DNA of 64,000 bases, taken from positions 63,494,282 through 63,558,281 of the forward strand of contig NC_087066.1 in NCBI RefSeq assembly GCF_963678635.1. The letters are read 5' to 3'. Positions within the stretch are counted from its first letter, which is position 1; every line of letters begins with the position of its first letter. The stretch is from Symsagittifera roscoffensis (Eukaryota > Xenacoelomorpha > Acoela > Convolutidae). The position numbers and the translations under genes are program-made. Below, one piece after another: positions 45,990 through 55,780 of this stretch. The notes beneath the pieces are model-generated. The model was not told the DNA's origin, did no database searches, and saw nothing but the letters and a program-made list of their open reading frames with translations.

Positions 45990-46436
45990 ATAATATTGAC
46001 AGATAGCGATTTTATACTCGCAAACAGAACATGTGCGATAGCGATCACAGCAGACATGAGTTTTAAGACAGCGTTAGCAGCGGATTTTAAGAGAGAATAT
46101 AAAAACATAGAATTCCTTTGGAAGCAAGGACCAGGAATAGGAGGCGTAGCAGCTTTGCCTCCGGTGGCGTCTCAGATACCGAGAAAGTATTTATGCTTCT
46201 TGGTGACGAGGGCGACGGAGAAGCGGCACTTGGACCCCGAAAACCTAGTGTTGTCCTTGACGAGACTGAGAGATTTCCTTGTGGAAAGGGAAGTGAAGGA
46301 ACTCTCGCTTCCAGATTACGATCCGAACCGAGGACGACTGCATCCACGGGAACTGTATGCACTAATACACGTAATCTTCTCTGAGACTAATAAACAAGTA
46401 TACTTACATAAGAAACTTTATTTAAGTATAGGCTGA
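45990..46436 (+). CDS. Macro domain (ADP-ribose-binding, OARD1/TARG1-like)
   Basis: The frame is open for about 148 codons with no disabling change and ends TGA at 46436. It reads ILANRTCAIAITADMSFKTA, then LAADFKREYKNIEFLWKQ, GPGIGGVAALPPVA, RKYLCFLVTRATEKRHLDPE, LTRLRDFLVEREVKELSLPD, YDPNRGRLHPRELYALIHVI and FSETNKQVYLHK. The order (buried strand with AxA-x-DM, A-x-x-FK, G-x-VA-LP, Y-x-LVTK-type strand, L-x-x-LR, L-P-x-x-x-G, F-x-x-T-x-x-VYL) is that of small macro domains that bind ADP-ribose, closest to OARD1/TARG1. Such domains can reverse ADP-ribosylation; viral ones can counter host responses, but no role here is shown. The frame lacks an early ATG, so it may be part of the pol polyprotein. 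Confidence 0.6.
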   Translation: MILTDSDFILANRTCAIAITADMSFKTALAADFKREYKNIEFLWKQGPGIGGVAALPPVASQIPRKYLCFLVTRATEKRHLDPENLVLSLTRLRDFLVEREVKELSLPDYDPNRGRLHPRELYALIHVIFSETNKQVYLHKKLYLSIG

Positions 46437-46823
46437 GTTTAGGTTGCATGCAGGAAGGCGTCATACTGAATGTGTGTGGTGTGTGATATGTGTGTTAAGT
46501 TATGTTATGTGTTATGTCATAAGACCCTGGGTAAGAAGGAATTATTGACCATGAATAACCGAATGACGATCCTAGGAATAGATCCAAAGTTTGGACTGTC
46601 CATTCTTAGGTCGAATTCCAAAATTTTAGCAACAAACTGATTTTAATAAATTTCAGAATCAAAATCTTTTTATCCAACTGTTTTAAATAAATTTTAATAT
46701 AAAATTAGTTTAAAGCCGACAAATGTGATATTTGTGACCTCTTTTCTAGATCCTGATTGATCATTTAATTATTCACTTGATTTCAATTCATCAAACCTGT
46801 AACAGAATCGAATCTGAAAGAAC
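46437..46823 (+). other. Non-coding gap after the macro domain
   Basis: This 390-bp AT-richer stretch has tgtgtggtgtgtgatatgtg-type alternation near 46470-46510 and no convincing frame. It could hold a promoter or splice signal for the downstream ORF set, or be a junction between two elements. Confidence 0.4.
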
Positions 46824-48747
46824 ATGGACAACTTCAACTTGAACGAATTAATGGACCTGGCAGAGGCATATGTGGGACCGATGGTAGATGCGATCTATCG
46901 TCGGCTGATGGATCGAGGTTTAGCTCTGGGTGACCCAGAGGTAGTCATGTTGCTGGTCGCCTCAATAAACATCTTGGGGCATGATAACCGTGGGGACCAC
47001 CCCACGGAATTCTTATTGACGGCAGCATTCGGAGAAAGAGGAGTACTAGACCGCCCGAACATGAGGGTAATGAGTTGGATAAACGGGGCTCTCTCAGGAA
47101 GTGACTTGGCGAATGAGCCTGGATTGGGAAGTTCACGGACCTACCAACCAGGTGAGATGCCTCTGCCAAACAAGCCTAGGCCAGGTCTGAGAAGGATGCA
47201 TCAGGAGATGAACAGCGAGGCTGCCTCGTCTAGTTCACAACCGAGAGCAGCTGTGCCACCAAAGAGGGCGAGAGTAGAGGAAAAGGTTCAGACGAACGAA
47301 ACTATGCAAGATCTCAACGGAACGATAGATGAACTGGAGAAGACCAGAAGGGAGCTGGACGAAATGACCAAAACCATGCTCAGTATAGAAGAAGATAGAG
47401 TCATTTGGAAGAGACTGTTTAAAGATTGCAACAAGAAACAGGGTGAAGATATAGAGCGCTTGAGGCGATAGTACAAAGAGCGATCGGAGCGGCTGGCGTT
47501 GACGACAGCCGTAGAAAAAAGTGATACCTACAAGGAATATTCCTCGTGGGCAGTCCCCGATGGAACTTTTGACGCCTCGCGAGTTGAGTCAAACGACGCA
47601 GACGCCACTCTCAGCTACAACTGGTCGAGTGACAATCCCGGACCCAGTCGTGGACAATCCCGGACCCAGTCGTGGAGGTGATCCAGTCGTGGAGCAAACG
47701 GTGAGAAAATTGAAAGAAACAGCTGGACGATTGATCGCTAATATGAATGCGCCAGGTTCCGTGGTGACTACACCCTATGGAACAATCGATGACACGAGCA
47801 GAGTACAACTCTCCCATGAGATGATGACAGGAACGGGAGTTAGTGATTCAATGTTACCGACAAAGAACTCTAAGGTCCCAGACAGAAAGATAAGAGAAAT
47901 GCCGAGGACTAAAGTGTCCCGAGTGATTGAAATGCAGAAGAACAACCAGTTGAAGTGTAGCTTCACAGGAGTTCCGGACACGGATTTGCGAGCCTGTTTT
48001 AATCGATCCACTTAAAGCCCAGCAGTAAACCTGCAGCAACCGCCACTTGGAACATCACATCTGATACTGGGTGACAGCTTAAAGAGAGTGCTCCAGAATT
48101 TGAGGACCTCCTGGATCACTACGGTGATGGCTTTTGGAGGTGCACCGATAGCCCAGCTATTTCGGATGGTGGAGCTGATGAACCCAGGGAGGATCCTAAT
48201 AGGGACGAATAATATATCAAGAGGCTCAGATGAGGAAGAGGCACAATGGGAGTCAATGATGGTGTGCCTATTTACTACTCTCTGGCAGAAATTCAAGTGC
48301 GCGGTACTGACCGTCTGCACCGTACCCATGAGCACAAAAACGTTGACAGCGACAGGAAGAAGACATAATGAAGGAGTCACCAGGTGGAACAATATAATAA
48401 GGAACTTGGCGAGTCGGAATGCTGGACGGATGATCCTTATGGATATTGAACATGAGCTGACAGCTATGGATCAGGCCAGATCAACCACCAATGGAAACCG
48501 TTTTGATAGCATTGAAGGACAAGCCTGGTTGAACCGAGTCTTCCAAGAGCGACTACATGAAATGAAAGTCGAGCTCTTTGACCCGGGAGTGCTGAAGAAG
48601 GTAGAAACCACGAATGAGCCGGCAATTTCAACCTATGTGCCCCCTAACTTAGAAAAACGTTTGGGAACGGTCCCAGCCGTGACCTACAGGCCGCAAAGCT
48701 CTAGCGAGCCAGGGCAAAGGACAGATGTACAAGATCGATTGGGGTAA
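46824..48747 (+). pseudogene. ORF with SGNH/GDSL-like domain, two stops and a 22-bp duplication
   Basis: The N-terminal 215 codons begin MDNFNLNELMDLAEAYVGPM and end in a coiled-coil-like stretch (ELEKTRRELDEMTK). TAG at 47469 and the 22-bp tandem duplication at 47631-47674, which shifts the frame, separate this from the rest. After a TAA at 48013-48015 the frame reads SHLILGDSLKRVLQ (GDS block I), VMAFGGAP (block II Gly), ILIGTNNISRG (block III G-x-N) and a C-terminal FDSIEGQAWLN, where SGNH hydrolases have D-x-x-H; the His is Glu here. SGNH hydrolases are lipases or esterases and occur in ORF1 of some CR1-type retrotransposons. The missing His argues against catalysis in this copy. Confidence 0.5.
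47631..47674 (+). repeat. 22-bp tandem duplication inside the SGNH ORF
   Basis: The 22 bases gacaatcccggacccagtcg plus tg occur twice back to back. Because 22 is not a multiple of 3, it shifts the frame; without it, PGPSR would continue in frame to GGDPVVEQTVRKLKE. Confidence 0.85.
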
Positions 48748-50113
48748 GCGCCAATGAGAAGAACCGTCCATCCAAGATGAAGATTAGGACCTGTCAATCC
48801 GACCGCGGAGACGACCAGCACCTCAAGATCAGAGACGACGAGTACCAGCCGAGAGGAACGAAGTCCAGACAGGAGCTTTGATGTGGTCGAGGCCCATACC
48901 TTCTCCCTGGCATACATACAAACAGGATCTGATGAAATTGAGCCTTCAGACGGTGAGCTTTGCAGCAGATGCCATGAGGATTTTAAACGGAGCGAGATTT
49001 TCTGTCAACGGACTGTATTCAATAACAGGCGTCGACTGGTTGATGGCCGCTGGCATAAACTTCAGCTCTACAACCGCCTTGAGATTTGCTGACTTAGAGG
49101 GACTGCCCTCAAACGATACAATGGGTCCAGTAAATGCGAGACCGTTGCAGGATGTGAAGCTGAATCACGATGAAGGAAATTGAAAAGAAAGACCGGAAAG
49201 ATTTTTGACGACGAGGGCACCAATAGGACAACACGTAAAAATGTTCAGGCAGATAAAAGCACCCCCGGGTCACGTAAAAGGAAGAGCGTGCCCGAAACAA
49301 GTAAACCAAGAAGGTGATGTTCAGAGATACGGTGGATTGAAGGCGATCAAGAAAGATGAGACCATCTTTGCTGCGTATGACAAAGCAGAAATGAGGAAGG
49401 CAAAGATCATGGTTGTCGCGAGCTCAGACTTCGTGTATACCTCCAAGTCTCTGTTTTGGCCTGATGTATAATGTTGGAAGCGGTCGACCTGGACCTAATG
49501 CAGTCTGTGTCGATGGCAATCGGGGTACAACGACAGACAGAAATGAACCCAATCACAATCGTATTTGCTGGCATGAACGACCATCTACACAGTAGGGGTT
49601 TGCTGAGCAGACTCAGAGAGCCTACGACAGCCGAAGACGCTGTATGACCAGCTATAGAGGATATACTTAGTTGACACCCCGAAAGAAGGTACGTTCACCA
49701 AGATAACACCGAGAGCCGTGTTTGCACTGTCTCAGGGATATGCACAGCTCCCTGATGGACTGAAATTTGTATACGTGACGGTGGCTTTGCTCTCGGAAAG
49801 AAAATATGATGTGATCATATCTGCCCCAAATCGCGGAATAGAGACGGAGAATCTGAGGCCGCTCAGGGCTGAATTACATGCGGTGTGGTCTGACATCTCA
49901 AATGCGTAGCGAGGATTTAAGGAGCATTCACTACACATGCTAGTGTTGGACGAGGTACTGGGGTTGGAACTGTCCGCCGACAGCTCAAATTGGAGCCAGG
50001 AATTGACGATGACCATAGAGTGACCGTGGCGATGTCAAACGATTTATGGTTCCGAGGAATGGAAATAAAAGAGGAAGGAGAGAAGGAAGAACTCCAAGGA
50101 GAGCAGAGCTCAC
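48748..50113 (+). pseudogene. Second extra ORF, fragmented, with a G-x-ND motif
   Basis: Frames at 48878-49183 (SFAADAMRILNGARFSVNGL), 49205-49471, 49471-49646 and 49718-49909 form one broken gene. TGA codons at 49181 and 49645 fall within otherwise open frames, and a frameshift lies near 49470 and 49660. The 49471 frame includes ITIVFAGMNDHLHSRGLLSR, which looks like SGNH block III (G-x-N-D). YAQLPDGLKFVYVTVALLS and DVIISAPNRGIETENLRPLR follow. No complete SGNH block set is visible, so the assignment is weak. It has the same codon style as neighbouring ORFs and no recognised partner. Confidence 0.35.
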
Positions 50114-51286
50114 TTGGAAGCGATGGTTTTGTGGTTATCAATATCTGATAAAAAAGAATTCCTCCAAGTAGTCGTAGAAATATCCAGCGTTGAATTACGA
50201 GCCCTGTTCGTGACGTTTGGAGCAGAGAACTTTGTGAAAGGACCAGCGATACTGCTCACCGAAGGAGTGCAGAATTTGCGATTGGATGGACTTCTAACGT
50301 CGATCGCGATAACGCATGGAAACTTGGGAGGATTGATGAACTTGACACGCTATCCGGAGCAGATGAAAGAGAACGCGAGGAAATTCGATGTGAAGCTATC
50401 CACGGATTCCTGGAATAAGATAAGAGATTTGCGACATACTCTGTAACTCCTGCAGCAGAATCGCTTTGGAACAGGAGAGGGCGAAACGATTCAGAGGGAG
50501 GAAGACGTGCGACGTCATGCTGGGGGCATGCCCCTGCTAACTGATCTGAGCTTAGCTATGAGGACCGATCCCTTAGCATTGATCAGAGGAGCCACGGAGT
50601 TCGTGACGGTCATATATGGACCTGCAGTCACGTTTGCGTTCCCTGATGTTAAGGTGGAAGCATACAGGAGGTCGGTGCTGCGCCTGAAACTCATATCAGC
50701 AGTGGACGGAAGTGCGCTGAATTGGTGTGAGCAGCATCTACTGCGAGAGCTCATGAGCGAAGACCTTTTGTTTGCAAAGATATCGGAGCCAGAGATGACG
50801 GTCATTAATTTTGACAACCACTTCCGTGATTTTATGGGAGAAGCGGATAGAGGACACATCGAGGTGTTCCCAAAGCTCTGGAACTTAAGGCCGCATGATA
50901 AAACGTATGGCGAGATCACAAGAATTCCTCGTCTAATGACCGCGTATCATAAGGTGAGAGAAGAGACGAAAGGCTGGGGTGATTACAAGAAACTGCCGGA
51001 GGAAATCCCTGAACTCCCTCTGATAAGAAGTATGCTGCTCGGAGCAGTCTCCGCAGTGCAAACCCCTAGGATGGGAGCCTTTGAGACTAACGAAAAGAGA
51101 ATGGCGAAATTCTCTGAAATGATGGATCCGTGTTTCATTGGCAGAAACGTTGCAGTGCTGCAACATACGCAGTTTACTTACACTGATGAAGCAACGAGGA
51201 GATCAATGAGCAATGCAATGACTCCGAAGCCTGGTAGGTTTGACGAGGAATGGGCGAAACTGAATGATTATGAGAGGCAAGGCTGA
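50114..51286 (+). pseudogene. Third extra ORF, one internal TAA
   Basis: The frame from ATG 50114 passes one TAA (50444-50446) and continues through ATG 50507 to TGA at 51286. It includes ENFVKGPAILLTEGVQNLRL, then MPLLTDLSLAMRTDPLALIR, FVTVIYGPAVTFAFPDVKVE, VDGSALNWCEQHLLRELM and NFDNHFRDFMGEADRGHIEV. It is helix-rich and unrecognised. The second half (from about 50833) is present again at 61704-62160, where the frame carries an extra base and a TGA. Its last codons overlap the next frame by 23 bases. Confidence 0.4.
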
Positions 51287-51797
51287 CTTACCAGAAGCCT
51301 CCCTAATCTTAACGAGTGTAAAACCAGGGTTAACGGTGGGAGGAACCCTACAGACTAGAACCATGCTAACACCCTTCGGACATGAAGAGGTCAAAGTAGT
51401 TCATGGAGAGGAGGAAGATCAGTCCGCTGGCAGACTAATTATACCGAATTTTCCTGATGGGGCAAGGAGTGAAGACAAAGGGCCCTCAAGTTCGGGAAGG
51501 AATCCAAGACGAGACAATGCGCAGGGAGGAAGCCGTCGATCGAAAGAACCTATGCAAAAGGATCCCGATCAAGCCAAGAATGAATACGATAAGTTTTCGA
51601 CAGAAAGGATGTCCAGCCCTGACTTTAATTTCCTCAGCGATTTTAAAAACGGCACGGACACGTTGGAAGCGACGACTGAGCCGCAGACGAGGAAGTTTCC
51701 ACGCTGGAACCTCCGTCGGCCTTCATGGGAACGAACCGGAACTTGCCGGAGAGCAGCTCTCCGAGCAATTCTAAAAGTGCCGAACAGAAACTCTTAA
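51264..51797 (+). CDS. Fourth extra ORF, charged linker-like
   Basis: This 177-codon frame reads PEASLILTSVKPGLTVGGTL and TMLTPFGHEEVKVVHGEEED, then a Ser/Arg/Asp-rich stretch (GPSSSGRNPRRDNAQGG) and FNFLSDFKNGTDTLEATTEP. It looks like a disordered continuation of the preceding ORF after a frameshift at NDYERQG. The three frames over 51450-51780 are all open because the region is repetitive in Arg, Ser and Glu codons. The near-identical copy is at 62137-62670. Confidence 0.35.
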   Translation: MIMRGKADLPEASLILTSVKPGLTVGGTLQTRTMLTPFGHEEVKVVHGEEEDQSAGRLIIPNFPDGARSEDKGPSSSGRNPRRDNAQGGSRRSKEPMQKDPDQAKNEYDKFSTERMSSPDFNFLSDFKNGTDTLEATTEPQTRKFPRWNLRRPSWERTGTCRRAALRAILKVPNRNS

Positions 51798-52993
51798 TGG
51801 AATCACCAAGGAGGAGAAGGATAGAAGGCACTGCCAGAGTACCTTTCTTAGGAACGTTGCCCGAAGAGGAGTGGGAGGTGCATCATAGAGGCCATGAAAA
51901 TAGGATGGGATGCAGAATGGACAGAGTGGCCTTCATGGAAGAGGTCTGGACAGTAGTTCAGAGCTACGGAACCCAGTCTATTTTGAAACTAGGTCTCAAC
52001 CGACCACTAATGCGGGAATTCCTTGACAAGCTCGACGAATGTGAAGGGAGATTGAGCGAGATTTTGATCGACTCGGCCACTTACGAAAGTGAGGCAAACT
52101 CTTCTATCAAGATGACGCCGCAAGAATACAAAGGAGAAGTGGTATATCTGTCAAGAACCCGGAAGGGAACGCTGCGATCGAAAATGATGATTGACAGAAT
52201 TAATGAAATGAAGATGAAACTGTGCAGCAAGGTGACATTGAGGAAAACGGGGAAGACAAGGGTGGATTCCGAGATCTCGATGAAAGCCGTCAACTCAGCC
52301 AAAAGAAAACGCGTCGAAGAAGCTATGGACTTGGGACAGGGTGATGATCGATTGCCTGGCACAGACAGGATGTTGACTGACGTAGCGATGGTGCCACCCA
52401 TTCTCATGGCAGGAATAAAATCAGCCAGTTACAACACCAAGAAGAGATACCGCACTCTGACTGGAGCGAAGTTAGAAATGGATATACTCAGCCAATGTGG
52501 AGAGAGTACTCTTAAAAACTTCAAACCGTCTCCCATGAATCACGGAAAGGTAAGCGTCGTAGGACAGCTAGTCCCAATGGAAAATTACCGACTGACAGTG
52601 TCGGAAATTGTATCGCTTGATGAACCCGCCGGTGGATACATGGAGATGTTAGAGTACAGAAATTCGGCCAGAGGACACTTAATGGCTCTGGAAGACAAAA
52701 GTGCGATGGAAGGTTATTTGGAGACGATGATGCAAGGCACCACCCTGAAGCAGAAGGCATACGGGACTCTTGTATTGTCTGAAATGCACGCGGAAACGAT
52801 CGAGCAGTTGGTGAGCCTTCCATGGAGAGCAGTAATGTTACGATACTTCGAAGAAGAAATGAGAACCACACCGAAGATACACGCTCTGATAGCAATATCC
52901 TATGTGAGAACAGAGTTGCAACTGAGGTTCGCTTGGTGCATGATTGGACTGACTCGCGGGGAATATGATTTGGAATGTGATTTGGATATATGA
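51725..52993 (+). CDS. Fifth extra ORF, 422 codons, unrecognised
   Basis: The frame is open upstream of the ATG back to a TGA near 51682 and ends TGA 52993. It has a Ser/Arg-rich start (NLPESSSPSNSKSAEQKLL), then FMEEVWTVVQSYGTQSILKL, MTPQEYKGEVVYLSRTRKGT, LDEPAGGYMEMLEYRNSARG and MHAETIEQLVSLPWRAVMLR. It is globular-looking, lysine and glutamate rich, with no motif that I recognise. The stop lies in a local duplication of gaatatgatttgga; beyond it the reading continues in frame 52965-53177 (YDLDMFLMASVRDLMAQEGS). The 62598-63866 copy has the same end, including the duplication. Confidence 0.45.
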   Translation: MGTNRNLPESSSPSNSKSAEQKLLMESPRRRRIEGTARVPFLGTLPEEEWEVHHRGHENRMGCRMDRVAFMEEVWTVVQSYGTQSILKLGLNRPLMREFLDKLDECEGRLSEILIDSATYESEANSSIKMTPQEYKGEVVYLSRTRKGTLRSKMMIDRINEMKMKLCSKVTLRKTGKTRVDSEISMKAVNSAKRKRVEEAMDLGQGDDRLPGTDRMLTDVAMVPPILMAGIKSASYNTKKRYRTLTGAKLEMDILSQCGESTLKNFKPSPMNHGKVSVVGQLVPMENYRLTVSEIVSLDEPAGGYMEMLEYRNSARGHLMALEDKSAMEGYLETMMQGTTLKQKAYGTLVLSEMHAETIEQLVSLPWRAVMLRYFEEEMRTTPKIHALIAISYVRTELQLRFAWCMIGLTRGEYDLECDLDI

Positions 52994-53177
52994 TGGGGAA
53001 TATGATTTGGATATGTTCCTGATGGCGAGTGTGAGGGATCTGATGGCCCAAGAAGGATCAGCAGTAGCGTGCGCGAAGCAAAGAGATGCTCTCTGTTACG
53101 TTCGATTTATGATAGAGCAAATTTCAGTGCCAGCATTGAACACTTGCGACAAGATGCTGAGAGAAGGCGATGAATGA
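52965..53177 (+). pseudogene. Frameshifted continuation of the fifth ORF
   Basis: This frame continues after the local duplication (gaatatgatttgg repeated at 52960-53012): VRDLMAQEGSAVACAKQRDA then MIEQISVPALNTCDKMLREG and TGA. It is a piece of the neighbouring gene displaced by the duplication. The same bases appear at 63838-64000. Confidence 0.45.
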
Positions 53178-54598
53178 GCGAAAGCCTTGGCCTTGGACAT
53201 CAGAGCAAACCAATGCGAGTAAATATGAAAGAACCCGTGGAACTAGAACCAATGAAGAAAATAGACGAAACAAGGAGGTTCTCATACAAGGAACTGAGGC
53301 TCACTAAAGAATCCATGGGAGCACTGCCGAAATCCAGTGAATACTGTGGACCGATCAGGAAGAAATCATACAGTTACGTATCTGGAATCATAGGGATGGC
53401 GTACAACCCTTTCCTAAATGAAGACATACGCGATTGCTTCTTTGATTACGAGCAAGCAGTGTTGCTAAGATTCTGGACATCAAGAATCGCAACGATAAGA
53501 AGCGCTGCTAATCAGCAGACCAAGCAGGGACTAGTCTTGGAGGAAAAAGTGACTGCACCTTCAGTGCCAAAATCTGACAACCGAGTGGAATTTGGATTGG
53601 GATTCTCGGACGAACTGCTGAGAGGGAGCTTAATGGTGGTATGGGAACTGATGAAACCATCATGGTGTCCTAGTCCCAACGCTGATTTGATTTTACGTGC
53701 GACACAAGACGTGCAGAGGGAATTGAATGCAGACTGTAACCTGCGTGACCTGAACATCATCTATAATCTGATGACGACAGCCTCTAAGAGCAACGGAGAA
53801 GTTAAAGTAGAGTTGCCTGGCTGGGGACCAGAGGACTGGGTCAAACCTGGTAGCTGTCTGGCAGAAGTCTGTGGACTGGAAGGTCACATCTGTGGAGGTC
53901 TGGATTGCGTAAACTCCCTGAAGAAACAACACAAGCAATTGACGATTTTGTTTGAGAACATTGTGATGAAAGCAAGAACGGGAACGAAACTGATTGCAGA
54001 TTGGCTTGGAGGAACCGAGGTGAATCTAGTGACTGCACTAGGATTCTACAGCATGTTTGGTTCTTTAGAGTCACTATTGAATCTAGAACAAAAGCATGAG
54101 ATGGTCACGACCATCAGTGTAGAAGTGTTTCTAGGAGTTTTACAGACTGAACAAAAGTATATAGAAAAGTGGAGGGAAGCGATCGAGGCGGAAATGAACA
54201 TCCGGCACAGTGAAACTGATCGCAGACCGTCGGTAGCTCCAATTTGGAAGAGCAGATACTCAGTGCATTTCGTAGCGGTGGATGTGAAAAGTACGAGAAC
54301 GATCGTGGATCAAGCCTTCTCAGTATCAAAATGCGTAAGACTAGCGAAAATGTCAGAAAAATCTTACAAGAGACTGTGCAAAACGTTCTCAGCAGTTCCG
54401 AAGAGAACCAGAGAGGAATTAGAATCGATACTGGGAAAGAAGTTCATGGGATACGCCAGTGGATACTTCAGTGACTTTGAAATACAGAAGCAAAAAAGAT
54501 CAACAGTCACGGATTACAATGCAGTAGATGAGAATGTTGAAGTCCACCGAGTGATGATGGAAGTGGAACCTTTAGTGGAAGCTTCGGGAAAACGGTAA
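53174..54598 (+). CDS. Sixth extra ORF, 474 codons, unrecognised
   Basis: This is the longest intact frame in the window. It reads MSESLGLGHQSKPMRVNMKE, MGALPKSSEYCGPIRKKSYS, NPFLNEDIRDCFFDYEQAVL, FSDELLRGSLMVVWELMKPS, PGWGPEDWVKPGSCLAEVCG and LEGHICGGLDCVNSLKKQHK. It then has a hydrophobic-helical part (VTALGFYSMFGSLESLLN) and a C-terminal STRTIVDQAFSVSKCVRLAK. It overlaps the preceding frame by 4 bases, but that frame is itself shifted, so it is probably the C-terminal part of one long protein. No domain is recognised. Confidence 0.45.
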   Translation: MSESLGLGHQSKPMRVNMKEPVELEPMKKIDETRRFSYKELRLTKESMGALPKSSEYCGPIRKKSYSYVSGIIGMAYNPFLNEDIRDCFFDYEQAVLLRFWTSRIATIRSAANQQTKQGLVLEEKVTAPSVPKSDNRVEFGLGFSDELLRGSLMVVWELMKPSWCPSPNADLILRATQDVQRELNADCNLRDLNIIYNLMTTASKSNGEVKVELPGWGPEDWVKPGSCLAEVCGLEGHICGGLDCVNSLKKQHKQLTILFENIVMKARTGTKLIADWLGGTEVNLVTALGFYSMFGSLESLLNLEQKHEMVTTISVEVFLGVLQTEQKYIEKWREAIEAEMNIRHSETDRRPSVAPIWKSRYSVHFVAVDVKSTRTIVDQAFSVSKCVRLAKMSEKSYKRLCKTFSAVPKRTREELESILGKKFMGYASGYFSDFEIQKQKRSTVTDYNAVDENVEVHRVMMEVEPLVEASGKR

Positions 54599-54611
54599 TT
54601 GGAGGAGCATC

Positions 54612-55316
54612 ATGTCAACACATGATGAGTTCCCCTGCCATTGCTTGCTACGAACATGGTGGTACCCCGGGCGTAGTAATCTGGTGTTGATCTCGGACTG
54701 TGGAGGGCAGCTCTCCATGGGTTTACCAGATTCATCACAGCCCATAACGATAGTGATAGTAGGAGTTATGATGGCGATACAATGGGTGGAATCTCACGTA
54801 AAAAAGAACAATAAACAGGAGGCGCCGACGAAAGAACAGTTCAGGGAATTGGATTGTCTAAAAGATTTAGATCTTTTTGAGACAATGTGCAAAATCTTGA
54901 TTATTCCGATGGAAGTGAAAAAGATAAGGGCCAGAAAACGATTGATGCCATGGTTTAGAGCCAACATGACTGCATGGTTGTACGTGTATGCCAAGAAACA
55001 TATGTCGTAGCACAGCAGAGTGTACAGAGCGTATCAGCTGGACATTGGAGCAGGAGCTTTTAAGCGATCTTTTGTAAATCATCGGAATACAGCAACCACC
55101 ATAGTGAAGAGAAATTCCAGGAAAATTGAATGTGACGGAAGGGAAAAAGAAGAGATGTTGAAGGGTGACTTGGAGAGAAACGTGACGTTGTGCCTCCACA
55201 ACTGCTTCTGCCGAAACAGAGAATCTAACGTTGATCCTCTACCTTGTTGTAAACAAAGAGTAGAAGAGCACAAATGTTGGAGGACTGCTTCCAACAGCTT
55301 CAGATTAGCTTTATAA
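54612..55316 (+). pseudogene. Seventh extra ORF with one TAG and Cys-rich tail
   Basis: From ATG 54612 the frame runs to TAG at 55008-55010 and continues open to TAA 55316. The first part has a hydrophobic helix (SSQPITIVIVGVMMAIQW) and a Lys-rich segment. The second ends with a Cys-rich motif CLHNCFCRNRESNVDPLPCC followed by CWRT. The tail bases lie in the 592-bp tandem duplication and reappear at 55772-55978. No family is recognised; the Cys spacing could suit a small metal-binding or disulfide domain. Confidence 0.4.
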
Positions 55317-55780
55317 GTGTTGCAAGAAACATAGACTGAAAGTGCGGAGTCAATGTCGCAGGAGGAGGAGGAGATGGAGCATTGACAAATGGCCGAAAAA
55401 CAAGAACCAAAAAGGAAGAAAATTAGAAGAATTTAGAAGTTTTAGAACTTCTAAACGACGAACAAAAGAGGAAACAAAGAAGCGACGAAAACAAAAGAAG
55501 TTAAAACTCAGAATTGTTTTGTATTTGACAAAAAACTCAAAAGAGAAACAAAGCAACTAAGTTGGCAATTGAAACTGAAAAGAAAACATTTAGTTGAGTT
55601 TTGAAGATTAAAGAGTTTGTTGCATTTATAAATTTACATTATGATTTTAGTTAGTGGCTTTAGAGACACTTACGACTTATGTAGAGAGGCTTGAGTGGAG
55701 AATATATTAAAATATTCCAGCCTGCATGATTGTTTTTAATCAACTAGGACGACTGATCACTTTGTGGTGACATGAAAGGG
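55189..55780 (+). repeat. 592-bp tandem duplication, first copy
   Basis: Beginning at tgcctccacaactgcttctg and ending at tgtggtgacatgaaagg, this sequence is followed directly by a second copy. It covers the Cys-rich tail and a 3' non-coding part. Confidence 0.8.

Noticed and set aside
52521-53051. 176-codon minus-strand frame, repeated at 63394-63924
   Set aside because: It lies antisense to the 422-codon plus-strand ORF, and the plus-strand set is consistently oriented.
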